From positions 1-19,161 of the forward strand of contig NCBR01000017.1 in assembly GCA_002279285.1 (NCBI GenBank): DNA of 19,161 nucleotides, given 5' to 3'. Below the pieces are notes generated by a model. It worked only from the letters and a program-made list of their open reading frames with translations, searched no databases and was not told where the DNA came from. Position numbers and translations under genes: made by a program. This document shows positions 7,064 through 14,562 of the stretch, one piece after another. Source of the DNA: Acidobacteria bacterium 37-71-11 (lineage in GTDB: Bacteria; Acidobacteriota; Thermoanaerobaculia; Thermoanaerobaculales; Thermoanaerobaculaceae). Within the stretch, counting starts at the first letter, position 1, and each line of letters begins with the position of its first letter.

Positions 7064-7354
7064 TCAGCCTGAGAGGGTCCGCACTCTCTCCATGGCAACC
7101 GGGAATGCGAGCGCGAGTCGCCGCGCGACCCGGTCCGGCAGGAGACCGCGCGCGCGAGGCATCGAAGTGAAGCGGCCGCCGGCCGGACGCGACGCAAAGG
7201 CGGCGCGAACCGACGCGAAGCCCGGCGCACCGGCCACCGCAACCACAGGGATGACCGATAGACAGCTGACCGCCGGGGCGGCGACCCGGACTGTGTGGCC
7301 CTCGGTGCGCCAACGGCGGTGGCGCGATGCCCCGTTGGGCCTCTCGGCCGACAC
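7064..7354 (-). pseudogene. Possible 5' part of the HExxH gene, ending at in-frame TGA
   Basis: This 96-codon open stretch lies in the same frame as the HExxH gene and is separated from it only by TGA at 7064-7066 and six further sense codons (RALFDR) before ATG 7045. A GTG at 7354 could start it. It contains a hydrophobic segment (VSCLSVIPVVAVAGAPGFAS) that could act as an export signal, then Arg-rich helical sequence ending VRTLSG before the TGA. No ribosome binding site stands out. It may be the broken 5' end of the gene, or chance open frame in GC-rich DNA. Confidence 0.35.
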
Positions 7355-7610
7355 AGCTCCCCCGGCCGGTCCGAGCGCCCACTTCCGCCCTCACCGCCGT
7401 CCCGAGCCGCCCACTGGTTTCGCGCACCATCGCTGGCCTCGCCATCCAACGTCGCCGCGGGCGGCTTGCAAGTCTTTACATTTCTATTCGTTCCTTGCTA
7501 CAAAAGGACACCGTTTTTCCTCGCTCATCATTTGCTTGCGCACGATTTCCGGCCGTTCGCTACGCCAGACGACGACAATTGGCTGGTAATGGCTGGCTAT
7601 TAATTGGTGG

Positions 7611-7638
7611 TTGAAAGCCGCCAAATCGGGCCTAAACT
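7611..7638 (+). promoter_or_regulatory. Candidate promoter of the MocR gene
   Basis: TTGAAA (7611-7616, four of six) and TAAACT (7633-7638, four of six) are 16 bp apart. The predicted start near 7645 would place the inverted repeat at 7646-7669 right over the first transcribed bases, a usual place for an autoregulatory operator. Confidence 0.4.
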
Positions 7639-7645
7639 GGTGTTC

Positions 7646-7669
7646 GGACCGGTCCAATTCCTGGACCGG
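7646..7669. promoter_or_regulatory. Operator-like inverted repeat before the MocR gene
   Basis: CCGGTCCA (7649-7656) and TGGACCGG (7662-7669) form a perfect 8-bp inverted repeat around five bases. The left arm is itself part of a 10-bp palindrome GGACCGGTCC (7646-7655). Seen another way, GGACCGG occurs as a direct repeat with 17-bp periodicity (7646 and 7663). MocR-type regulators commonly bind repeated half-sites close to their own promoters, so this is a good autoregulation candidate. Confidence 0.5.
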
Positions 7670-7697
7670 GGGGCATGCAGGCGAGAGGGGCGCGGCG

Positions 7698-9206
7698 GTG
7701 GACATCCGGATCGACAGGGAGTCCGCGGTTCCGATCTACCTCCAGATCAGCACTGGGATCCGGGAGCTGATCCTGTCGAGCAAGCTCCCCGAGGGGTTCC
7801 GTCTTCCCCCGGAGCGGCGGCTCGCCGAGGCCCTGGGCGTCAACCGCAGCACCGTGCTCGCCGCGTACCGCGAGCTCAAGACCGATGCGCTGGTGGACTC
7901 GCACGTCGGGCGCGGGACATCGGTGTTGGCCCGCACCCGCGCCGCGGCAACGCGCGGAGACGTACCGCCGCTGCCGTGGCGCCAGCTCGTGCGCGAGGGC
8001 GCCATCGAGATGCAGGACCCGCTCCTGCGCGACCTCCTGGCGCTCGCCGAACGCAGTGACGTGACCACGTTCTCGGTCGGCCTGCCGGCGGCCGAACTGC
8101 TTCCCCTCGCCACGCTGCGTGCGGTGTTCGACGAGCTCGCCGCCGAGGTCGGCCCACAGATGCTGCTCCACAGCCCGACGGAGGGACTGACCCAGTTCCG
8201 TGAGGCCCTCTGCCACCTCATGATCGCTCGCGGGATCCGCTATTCGCCGGCCGAGGTCCTGGTCACCTCCGGCTCGCAGCAGGGACTCGACCTGGCGGCG
8301 CGGGTGTTCCTCGCACCGGGCGACGCCGTCGTCGTCGAAGAGCCGTCGTTCTTCGGCGCGCTCCAGGTGTTCCGGCGCGCCCAGGCGCGCCTGCTCGGCG
8401 TCCCGACCGACCGCGACGGAATGCGCACCGATGTCCTCGAGTCGCTGCTCGCCCGTCAGCGTCCGAAGCTGATCTACACCCTCCCCACCTTCCAGAACCC
8501 CTCGGGAACGGTGATGAGCATGGAGCGGCGGCGGCGCCTGCTCGAGCTGGCCTACCGCTTCCAGGTCCCGATCCTCGAGGACGATCCCTACTACGAGCTG
8601 CGGTACGAAGGCGAGGCGGTCCCTCCGCTTGCGGCACTCGACGAGCACGGCTACGTGATCTACCTCTCCTCGTTCTCGAAAGTGCTCTTCCCCGGCCTCC
8701 GTATCGGCTGGCTCGCGGCGCCGCGGCCGGCCGCGCGCCAGCTCGCGCTGGCGAAGCAGGCGATGGACCTGCACTCCTCGACCGCGGGGCAGTTCCTCAT
8801 CGACCGCTTGATCCGGGGCGGCCATTACGTTCGCCATCTCCAGCGGGTCAGGACCGAGTACGTGCGCCGGCGCGACCTCATGCACGAGGCGCTCACCGAG
8901 GAGGCGCCGGCGGGCGTGACCTGGACGAGGCCGCAGGGCGGGCTCTACTTTTGGTGCCGCTTCCCCGACCCGATCCGCCAGTCGCAGCTGCTGGCGAGGG
9001 CCGCCGAGCAGCGTGTGTCGTACCTGCCAGGAGATGCCTGTTTCCCGGACGAGCCGGGAGCGAACCACCTCAGGCTCAACTTCACGTTCCCGCCGGCGGA
9101 GGAGATCCGCCCCGGCGTCGCCCGCCTGATGGGGGCGTTGCGTGCGGCCGCCCGCCGGCCGGGCGCCGGCATGCACCAGGGGGAGGCAACGCCCCCCATC
9201 GTGTGA
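7698..9206 (+). CDS. MocR-type GntR-family regulator with aminotransferase domain
   Basis: This 502-residue protein joins an N-terminal GntR winged helix (about residues 10-75, with SAVPIYLQISTGIRELILSS, LPPERRLAEALGVNRSTV and GRGTSV) to a fold-type I aminotransferase domain (about 120-490). In the latter are TSGSQQGLDL, TFQNPSG, EDDPYYELRY (the Asp contacting the PLP ring nitrogen) and SSFSKVLFPGLRIGW with K328 as the PLP-binding lysine. MocR regulators use PLP and an amino compound as effectors and often act on neighbouring genes. The GTG start at 7698 has GAGAGGGG upstream and gives the expected short N-terminus before the winged helix; an ATG at 7611 would add 29 uncharacteristic residues. 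The gene is 51 bases ahead of a paralogous aminotransferase. The specific ligand cannot be told from sequence alone. Confidence 0.92.
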   Translation: MDIRIDRESAVPIYLQISTGIRELILSSKLPEGFRLPPERRLAEALGVNRSTVLAAYRELKTDALVDSHVGRGTSVLARTRAAATRGDVPPLPWRQLVREGAIEMQDPLLRDLLALAERSDVTTFSVGLPAAELLPLATLRAVFDELAAEVGPQMLLHSPTEGLTQFREALCHLMIARGIRYSPAEVLVTSGSQQGLDLAARVFLAPGDAVVVEEPSFFGALQVFRRAQARLLGVPTDRDGMRTDVLESLLARQRPKLIYTLPTFQNPSGTVMSMERRRRLLELAYRFQVPILEDDPYYELRYEGEAVPPLAALDEHGYVIYLSSFSKVLFPGLRIGWLAAPRPAARQLALAKQAMDLHSSTAGQFLIDRLIRGGHYVRHLQRVRTEYVRRRDLMHEALTEEAPAGVTWTRPQGGLYFWCRFPDPIRQSQLLARAAEQRVSYLPGDACFPDEPGANHLRLNFTFPPAEEIRPGVARLMGALRAAARRPGAGMHQGEATPPIV

Positions 9207-9257
9207 CACACCCGATCGTCGCGGTCCGAGAGGCCGCGGCGCGGCAAGGAGGTTTCG

Positions 9258-10493
9258 ATGGCAGTCCGATTCGCACAGCGGATGAGCGAGATAAAGGCGT
9301 CGGAGATCAGAGAGATCCTCAAGCTCACGCAGCGCCCGGAGGTGATCTCGTTCGCCGGCGGGCTGCCGGCGCCGGAGACCTTCCCGGCCGAGGAGCTGGC
9401 CGCGGTCACGGCCCGGGTGCTTTCCGAGTCCGGTGGGCGCGCGCTGCAGTACTCCACCACCGAGGGGTACCCTCCGTTGCGCCGGTGGATCGCGGGCCAC
9501 ATGAACGAAACCCTGGGCACCACGGTGAGCGCCGACGATGTGCTGATTACCAGCGGGTCGCAGCAGGGCCTGGACCTTACGGGGAAGATCTTCCTCGACG
9601 ACGGCGACGTGGTGCTGTGCGAGAGCCCGACCTACCTGGGCGCGATCAACGCCCTGCGCGCGTATCGGCCGCGCTTCGTCGAGGTGCCCACCGACGACGA
9701 CGGCATGATCCCCGAGGCTCTCGACGCAATCCTCGACCGCGAGCCGCGGGCCAAAGTCGTCTACGTCATCCCCGATTTCCAGAACCCCACCGGCCGGACC
9801 TGGTCGCTCCCCCGCCGGCACGCACTGATCGAAACCACGCGGCGCCGGCAGATCCCCGTCGTCGAGGACTGCCCATATGCCGAGGTGCGCTTCGAGGGCG
9901 TCCCTCTCCCTGCGGTCAAGTCGCTCGACAAGGACGGCCTCGTCATCTTCCTCGGCACGTTCTCGAAGATCTTCTGCCCGGGCATGCGCATCGGCTGGGT
10001 CGCCGCCGCGCGCCCGCTGCTGGAGAAGTACGTCCTCGGCAAGCAAGGCGCCGACCTGCAGACGGCGACCCTGGCGCAAATGCAAGTGGCGCGCTACCTC
10101 CAGGACTACGACCTCGGCGCCAACATCAAGCGGGCGTGCGCGATCTACGGGACGCGGCGTGCCACGATGATCCAGGCACTCGAGCGCGAGATGCCCGGCG
10201 GGGTGCGTTTCACCAGGCCTACAGGGGGCCTCTTCCTCTGGGTCGAGCTGCCCGCCGGTGTGGACGCCCGCGAGTTGCTGCTTGCCTGCATCGAGCGCAA
10301 CGTCGCGTTCGTTCCGGGCGGCTCGTTCTTCCCCAACCGCGGTCACGAGAACACGATGCGGCTCAACTTCTCCAACATGCCTCCCGACCGCATCGACGAG
10401 GGCGTGCGGCGCCTCGGCGCCGTTCTGCGTGAGTTCCTCGCGCGCGACAAGGCCGGTTCGACGCGCTGCGGCGAGGCGGTCGCGGCGGGTTAG
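9258..10493 (+). CDS. PLP-dependent aminotransferase, LysN/2-aminoadipate type
   Basis: The 411-residue enzyme is a class I/II fold aminotransferase of the group containing 2-aminoadipate (LysN-like) and aromatic/branched-chain transaminases. Motifs seen are ISFAGGLPAPETFP near the N-terminus, YSTTEGYPPLR, ITSGSQQGLDL, PDFQNPTG, EDCPYAEVRFEG and GTFSKIFCPGMRIGW with K237 as the internal aldimine lysine, then the substrate-carboxylate Arg in NTMRLNFSN. Length is normal. The start has an excellent AAGGAGG five bases upstream. It follows the MocR gene and shares several motifs with that protein's aminotransferase half, so regulator and enzyme may recognise related amino acids. Exact substrate is unknown; LysN, AroAT and KAT-type activities all occur in this group. 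Confidence 0.92.
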   Translation: MAVRFAQRMSEIKASEIREILKLTQRPEVISFAGGLPAPETFPAEELAAVTARVLSESGGRALQYSTTEGYPPLRRWIAGHMNETLGTTVSADDVLITSGSQQGLDLTGKIFLDDGDVVLCESPTYLGAINALRAYRPRFVEVPTDDDGMIPEALDAILDREPRAKVVYVIPDFQNPTGRTWSLPRRHALIETTRRRQIPVVEDCPYAEVRFEGVPLPAVKSLDKDGLVIFLGTFSKIFCPGMRIGWVAAARPLLEKYVLGKQGADLQTATLAQMQVARYLQDYDLGANIKRACAIYGTRRATMIQALEREMPGGVRFTRPTGGLFLWVELPAGVDARELLLACIERNVAFVPGGSFFPNRGHENTMRLNFSNMPPDRIDEGVRRLGAVLREFLARDKAGSTRCGEAVAAG

Positions 10494-10680
10494 AGGGTCA
10501 AACGGACGATGGCAATGGTTAGGCGGACGGCAAGTCAGGGCCACCTGGCCGTCACGGCATACGGTGGTCGTTCGTTTCCGGTTCACGTTTGCCCTTTCAA
10601 CTTGTCCCGCTGGCGTTGCACGGCGCGCCGGAAATCTGTGGACTGGACGCGAGGACGGCAGGCAGGACGGTGAGGCGGCC

Positions 10681-11010
10681 ATGAAGCTCGAAGGCTTTGG
10701 GTTCCACACGACGGACTGGAGCGCCGTCCCAGCCACGGAGCACCCCGGCGCGACAGGGGTTGCGCTCTGGCGGACCATCCAGGCCGGCAACGTCCGCGTT
10801 CGAATGGTGGAGTACTCCCCCGGCTACCTCGCCGACCACTGGTGCGAACGCGGCCACGTCCTGCTCGTGCTCGACGGCGAGTTGCTCACCGAACTCGCCA
10901 ACGGCGAGCACCACCTCCTCCGGTCCGGACAGAGCTACCAGGTGGCCGACGGCGCCGCACCGCACCGATCCAGAACGACGAGCGGCGCCACGTTGTTCAT
11001 CGTGGACTAG
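10681..11010 (+). CDS. DHCW-motif cupin-fold protein
   Basis: The 109-residue protein matches the small cupin family known as DHCW-motif cupins. Here the motif reads DHWC (52-55) within SPGYLADHWCERGHVLLVLDGEL, followed by HHLLRSGQSYQVADG and a late PHRS (His95). His53, His59 and His95 could form the cupin metal site. The biochemical role of the family is not established to my knowledge. An ATG at 10681 with GTGAGG just upstream is the natural start. It lies 187 bases after the aminotransferase and 73 before the PhzF-like gene, so it may share their transcript or use its own promoter in the gap. Confidence 0.87.
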   Translation: MKLEGFGFHTTDWSAVPATEHPGATGVALWRTIQAGNVRVRMVEYSPGYLADHWCERGHVLLVLDGELLTELANGEHHLLRSGQSYQVADGAAPHRSRTTSGATLFIVD

Positions 11011-11083
11011 GCGCGCGCGACGAAAAACGGTTCAACATTCTCGAAGGCCGCGGACACAGCGACCGGGGCGGGAAGGAGTGACC

Positions 11084-11875
11084 ATGGGGATTCGGACGTT
11101 CAAGGTGGACTCGTTCACGGCCGAGCCGTTTGCCGGAAACCCTGCCGCCGTGTGCCTCTTGACGGAGCCCCGCGAGGAACGCTGGATGCAGGCCGTGGCG
11201 CGCGAGATGAACCTCTCGGAGACCGCGTTCGTGGTTCCCGGGGGGGGATCCTTCAGCTTGCGCTGGTTCACCCCGGCGGTCGAGGTGGCGCTGTGCGGGC
11301 ACGCGACGCTCGCCGCCGCCCACGCCCTGTGGGAGGAATGGATCCTCGCGCCCGGGGAGACCGCCCGTTTCGCCACGAAGAGCGGCGAGCTCCGCGCGGC
11401 GCGCCGCGGCGACCTCATCGAACTCGATTTTCCCTCCAAGCCGGAGGAGCCAGCCGAGCCGCCCCGAAAACTCCTCGAAGCGATCGGCGTCAAGCCCGCC
11501 TACATCGGCAAGAACCTCTTCGACTACCTCCTCCTCCTCGACAGCGAGGCCGCGGTGCGCGCGGTCGCCCCCGACTTCGGCCTGCTCCGAACCGTGGGCG
11601 TGCGGGGCGTGATCGTGACGGCGCCGGCGAGCACGCCGGGGTACGACTTCGTCTCGCGCTTCTTCGCCCCCTCCGTCGGCGTGGACGAGGACCCGGTGAC
11701 TGGCTCCGCCCATTGCTGCCTCGGCCCGTTCTGGGCCGCCCGGCTCGGGAAGACCGAGCTGTCGGCGTACCAGGCGTCGGCACGTGGCGGCGCGTTGCAG
11801 GTCCGCGTCGCCGGCAGCCGCGTCGTCCTCGGCGGCCGCGCGGTCACGGTGCTTCGCGGCGAGCTGTCCGTCTGA
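11084..11875 (+). CDS. PhzF-family isomerase
   Basis: The 263-residue protein has the diaminopimelate-epimerase-like PhzF fold. Seen are VDSFTAEPFAGNPAAV at the start, NLSETAFVV with the catalytic Glu (E46), FTPAVEVALCGHATLAAAHAL (H73), and DEDPVTGSAHCCLGPFWA in the second half. PhzF proteins catalyse isomerisation of hydrophobic or aromatic amino-acid-like substrates; true phenazine synthesis is not implied because no other phz genes are nearby. The length is at the short end of the family but no motif is missing. AAGGAG lies seven bases before the ATG. It is last in the plus-strand group and is followed by a strong hairpin. A cupin and an aminotransferase upstream fit a pathway acting on a modified amino acid. 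Confidence 0.88.
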   Translation: MGIRTFKVDSFTAEPFAGNPAAVCLLTEPREERWMQAVAREMNLSETAFVVPGGGSFSLRWFTPAVEVALCGHATLAAAHALWEEWILAPGETARFATKSGELRAARRGDLIELDFPSKPEEPAEPPRKLLEAIGVKPAYIGKNLFDYLLLLDSEAAVRAVAPDFGLLRTVGVRGVIVTAPASTPGYDFVSRFFAPSVGVDEDPVTGSAHCCLGPFWAARLGKTELSAYQASARGGALQVRVAGSRVVLGGRAVTVLRGELSV

Positions 11876-11892
11876 GTCGGCTCAGAAAGGCA

Positions 11893-11926
11893 ACGACCCC
11901 CGGGGCCGATCCTCACCGGGGGTCGT
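11893..11926. terminator. Bidirectional terminator between phzF-like and pepD genes
   Basis: ACGACCCCCGG (11893-11903) and CCGGGGGTCGT (11916-11926) form a perfect 11-bp stem with a 12-base loop. It lies 17 bases after the phzF-like stop and 19 bases beyond the pepD stop. The minus-strand reading is followed by TTGCCTTTCT, a moderate T-rich tail, so it suits pepD best. Confidence 0.75.
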
Positions 11927-11945
11927 CCCAACTCGAGCGAAAGCC

Positions 11946-13412
11946 TTACGCCAGTTCCTTCAACGTCGCAGTGAGGAGGCGGTAGAACTTGTCCACCGTC
12001 GAGATCTGCACGCGCTCGTCGGGGGAGTGCGGCGACTCGATCTGCGGCCCCATCGAGACCATGTCCATCCCCGGGTACTTCTCCCCGATCAGACCGCACT
12101 CGAGACCGGCGTGGATCGCCTTGACCGCCGGCTTCTTCCCGAAGTCGCGCTCGAACACCTTGAGCGCGCAGTTGAGCACCGGCGAACTCGGGTTCGGCTT
12201 CCACCCGGGGTACCCGTCGAGCTGCTCGACCGCGGCGCCGCCAAGCCTGAACGCGGCCCCGACCTGCTCGGTGGTCGCCTTGAGCGACGGCATCACCGAC
12301 GATCGGCTCGAGGTCACCACCTTGACGGCGTTCCCTTCCGTCGTCACGACCGCGAGGTTGTTCGACGTCTCGACCAGGCCCGGTACCGCCCGGCTCATCG
12401 CCAGCACCCCGTGCGGGCACGCCAGCAAGGCGTCGACGATGCGATCGTTGTCGAAGCGGATGAAGACCTTGCGGTTGTCCGGCCGGTCCTCGAGCGTGAC
12501 GCACTCCAGCCGCTGGCCGGGGTCGATCTCGCCGAACTCCTCCCGGAGGACGCGCGCGCAGTCACCCACAGCCGCCTGCACCGCGCCCTCGCTCGAGGCG
12601 GCGATCCGCACGACCGCGTCCGCCTCGCGCGGGATCGCGTTGTGCTTGCTTCCTCCCGCGATCGACACGATCCCGAACTCGACGCCGCCGCTCCGGACCG
12701 CGGCCAGCGTCCGCAGCAGGAACTTGAGGGCGTTGCCGCGGTTCTCGTGGATGTCGACGCCGGAGTGGCCGCCGCGCAGGCCGCGCACCGAAATGCGCAC
12801 CGGCAGGGTCTGCGGCAGGGCGTCCTCGCGAGTCACCGTGAACGTCGCGTGCGTGTCCGCGCCGCCGGCGCACCCGATGTAGAGCGCCGCGTCCTCCTCG
12901 GTGTCGAGGTTGATCATCGTGCGGCCGGTCAGCAGCTTGGGATCGAGCTGCATCGCGCCGGTGAGACCGGTCTCCTCGTCGATCGTGAACAGCAACTCGA
13001 GGGGCCCGTGCACCGCCTTGGGGTCCTCGGCGACGGCCATCGCGGTGGCGACCCCGATGCCGTTATCCGAGCCGAGGGTGGTGCCGGTCGCGTAGACGTA
13101 GTCGCCCACGACCCGCACCTGAATCGCATCCTTCTCGAAGTCGAACGCCACGTCGGAGTTCTTCTCGGGGACCATGTCGAGGTGACCCTGCAGTACGACC
13201 ACCTGGGCCTTCTCGTGCCCACGCGTCGCCGGCACCTTGACCAGGACGTTGCCGACGCCGTCGCGCTTGGTCGCGAGCCCGCGCGACGTTCCCCAGCCGA
13301 CGACGTGCTCGGCGATCTTCTCCTCATGCTTCGACGGGCGCGGAATCTGACGGATGGCATCGAAGTGCTTCCAGACCAGGCGCGGCTCAAGTTTATCGAG
13401 TGGGCTTGACAC
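11946..13412 (-). CDS. pepD: Aminoacyl-histidine (Xaa-His) dipeptidase, M20C
   Basis: The 488-residue protein is a cytosolic non-specific dipeptidase of the M20 family, cleaving unblocked dipeptides such as Xaa-His. Metal and catalytic motifs are in order: QGHLDMVPEK (H77, D79), TTLGSDNGIG (D116), TIDEETGLTGA (E146, E147), NLDTEE (D170) and a C-terminal AIHAGLECG. The lid domain region GGHSGVDIHENRGNA is also present. Length matches PepD (about 485). The GTG start at 13412 has AAAGGAGAGG upstream; an ATG at 13466 would add 18 residues with no support. It comes 116 bases after glpX; two short inverted repeats in that gap may separate the transcripts. Confidence 0.93.
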   Translation of the reverse strand: MSSPLDKLEPRLVWKHFDAIRQIPRPSKHEEKIAEHVVGWGTSRGLATKRDGVGNVLVKVPATRGHEKAQVVVLQGHLDMVPEKNSDVAFDFEKDAIQVRVVGDYVYATGTTLGSDNGIGVATAMAVAEDPKAVHGPLELLFTIDEETGLTGAMQLDPKLLTGRTMINLDTEEDAALYIGCAGGADTHATFTVTREDALPQTLPVRISVRGLRGGHSGVDIHENRGNALKFLLRTLAAVRSGGVEFGIVSIAGGSKHNAIPREADAVVRIAASSEGAVQAAVGDCARVLREEFGEIDPGQRLECVTLEDRPDNRKVFIRFDNDRIVDALLACPHGVLAMSRAVPGLVETSNNLAVVTTEGNAVKVVTSSRSSVMPSLKATTEQVGAAFRLGGAAVEQLDGYPGWKPNPSSPVLNCALKVFERDFGKKPAVKAIHAGLECGLIGEKYPGMDMVSMGPQIESPHSPDERVQISTVDKFYRLLTATLKELA

Positions 13413-13433
13413 GTGACACCTCTCCTTTCGGGC

Positions 13434-13489
13434 CGTCGCCGGCCCTTCGGCCCGGCGACGCGGCATTCTACCCCGGACCCCGGGTCCGG
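13434..13489 (-). terminator. Two GC hairpins between glpX and pepD
   Basis: A 9-bp inverted repeat (CGTCGCCGG at 13434-13442, CCGGCGACG at 13452-13460) and an 8-bp one around a single base (CCGGACCC at 13473-13480, GGGTCCGG at 13482-13489) lie downstream of the glpX stop. Neither has a T-tract. They may reduce read-through into pepD or protect mRNA ends. Confidence 0.35.
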
Positions 13490-13528
13490 CGCTCGAGCGG
13501 CGGCCTCAGCGCGGCAGGCGGTCCGGCC

Positions 13529-14509
13529 TCACCTCATCACCTCGAGGATGCCGTCCTCCTCCATGTAGACCGAGTCGATGAAGCGGACGGTGCGGGTGGC
13601 AAGCGACATGATCACCGAGGCCACGCGCACCCCGCCGCCGAACAGGCGCACGCCTTCGAGCAAGTCGCCCTTGGTCACACCCGAGGCCACGAACAGGGCG
13701 TCGTCCGCGGAGGCCAACTCCTTCTCGGTGTAGACGTGGTTGTGGTCCGTGATACCGATCTCGTCGAGGCGGCGCCGGTGCCAGTCCTCGAGCACCACGA
13801 GGCGGCCCTGCATCTCGCCGTGCAGGCAGCGGATCGCGGCGGCGGTGATGACGCCCTCCGGGGCGCCGCCGATGCCCATCAGCGCGTGGATGCCGGTGCC
13901 ACGGATCGCTGTGGACGCGCCGCCGGACAGGTCGCCGTCCGAAATCAGCTTGACCCGCGCGCCCGCGGCGCGGATCTCTGAGATCAGCTGCTCGTGGCGC
14001 GCGCGGTCGAGCACGACCACCGTCAGGTCCTCGACGTCGCGCTCGAACGCCTTGGCGATGCGCGCCAGGTTGTCCTTCACCGGAGCGTCGATGTCGATGC
14101 AGCCGCGAGCGGTGGGACCGACCACGATCTTCTGCATGTAGATGTCGGGAGCGTACAGCAGCCCGCCCTTGCTCGCCGCCGCGAGCACCGCGATGGCGTT
14201 GTTGGACCCGGTGGCACACAGGTTCGTCCCCTCGAGGGGGTCCACCGCGATGTCGATCTCCGGGTAGCCGAGGCTGCCGTCCTTGTCGGCGCCGACCCTT
14301 TCGCCGACGTACAGCATCGGGGCCTTGTCGCGCTCGCCCTCTCCGATCACGATCTTCCCGTTGATCGCGAGGGTGTCCATTTCGTGGCGCATCGCTTCCA
14401 CGGCGATCTTGTCCGAGTGCTTGCGGTCGCCGTAGCCCATGGTGCGCGCCGCGGCGATTGCGGCTATCTCCGTGACCCGCAAGAAATCTGTCTCGAGGTT
14501 GACGTCCAT
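13529..14509 (-). CDS. glpX: Class II fructose-1,6-bisphosphatase
   Basis: The 326-residue enzyme hydrolyses fructose 1,6-bisphosphate to fructose 6-phosphate in gluconeogenesis and is of the GlpX (class II) type. Diagnostic motifs are KHSDKIAVEAMR (D33), IGEGERDKAPMLYVGE (E57), IDIAVDPLEGTN (D86, D90), ATGSNNAIAV, ISDGDLSGG and GAPEGVITAAAIRCLHG. Length fits the family (about 320-340). The ATG start has GGAGGAAC upstream. It lies 53 bases after the BON-domain gene on the same strand and may be part of that transcript, although it works in central metabolism rather than the envelope. Confidence 0.95.
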   Translation of the reverse strand: MDVNLETDFLRVTEIAAIAAARTMGYGDRKHSDKIAVEAMRHEMDTLAINGKIVIGEGERDKAPMLYVGERVGADKDGSLGYPEIDIAVDPLEGTNLCATGSNNAIAVLAAASKGGLLYAPDIYMQKIVVGPTARGCIDIDAPVKDNLARIAKAFERDVEDLTVVVLDRARHEQLISEIRAAGARVKLISDGDLSGGASTAIRGTGIHALMGIGGAPEGVITAAAIRCLHGEMQGRLVVLEDWHRRRLDEIGITDHNHVYTEKELASADDALFVASGVTKGDLLEGVRLFGGGVRVASVIMSLATRTVRFIDSVYMEEDGILEVMR

Positions 14510-14562
14510 GGGGGGTTCCTCCCTGGCCTTTGGCGCCTGGCGGCTCGTTTGATTCTACGCCC

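Larger units (their letters stand above)
7355..7697. other. Intergenic region upstream of the MocR gene
   Basis: This stretch holds the divergent control region between the HExxH cassette (minus) and the MocR gene (plus). Bases 7470-7620 are noticeably richer in A/T than the surroundings. A plus-strand promoter can be drawn with TTTACA (7475-7480), an 18-bp gap and TACAAA (7499-7504). A second, nearer pair is given as its own entry, as is the operator-like repeat. On the minus strand I see only weak matches. Confidence 0.45.

Noticed and set aside
7484..7705. A 73-codon minus-strand open frame in the MocR upstream region
   Set aside because: It overlaps the MocR start and the operator-like repeat, has no ribosome site, and no motif was seen.
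7632..10790. A 1052-codon open frame on the minus strand across the MocR and aminotransferase genes
   Set aside because: It is antisense to two clearly recognised enzymes with full motif sets. Its translation is low-complexity Arg/Gly/His-rich without any domain, as expected from GC-rich codon bias.
11084..11875. Phenazine biosynthesis locus based on the PhzF-like gene
   Set aside because: No other phz genes are in the window; PhzF-fold proteins are widespread outside phenazine producers.
11893..11926. Riboswitch in the phzF-pepD gap
   Set aside because: It is a single perfect stem between two convergent gene ends, which is simply explained as a terminator.
11784..13409. A 541-codon plus-strand open frame opposite pepD
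   Set aside because: It is a shadow of the M20 dipeptidase, whose metal ligands are all present on the minus strand.
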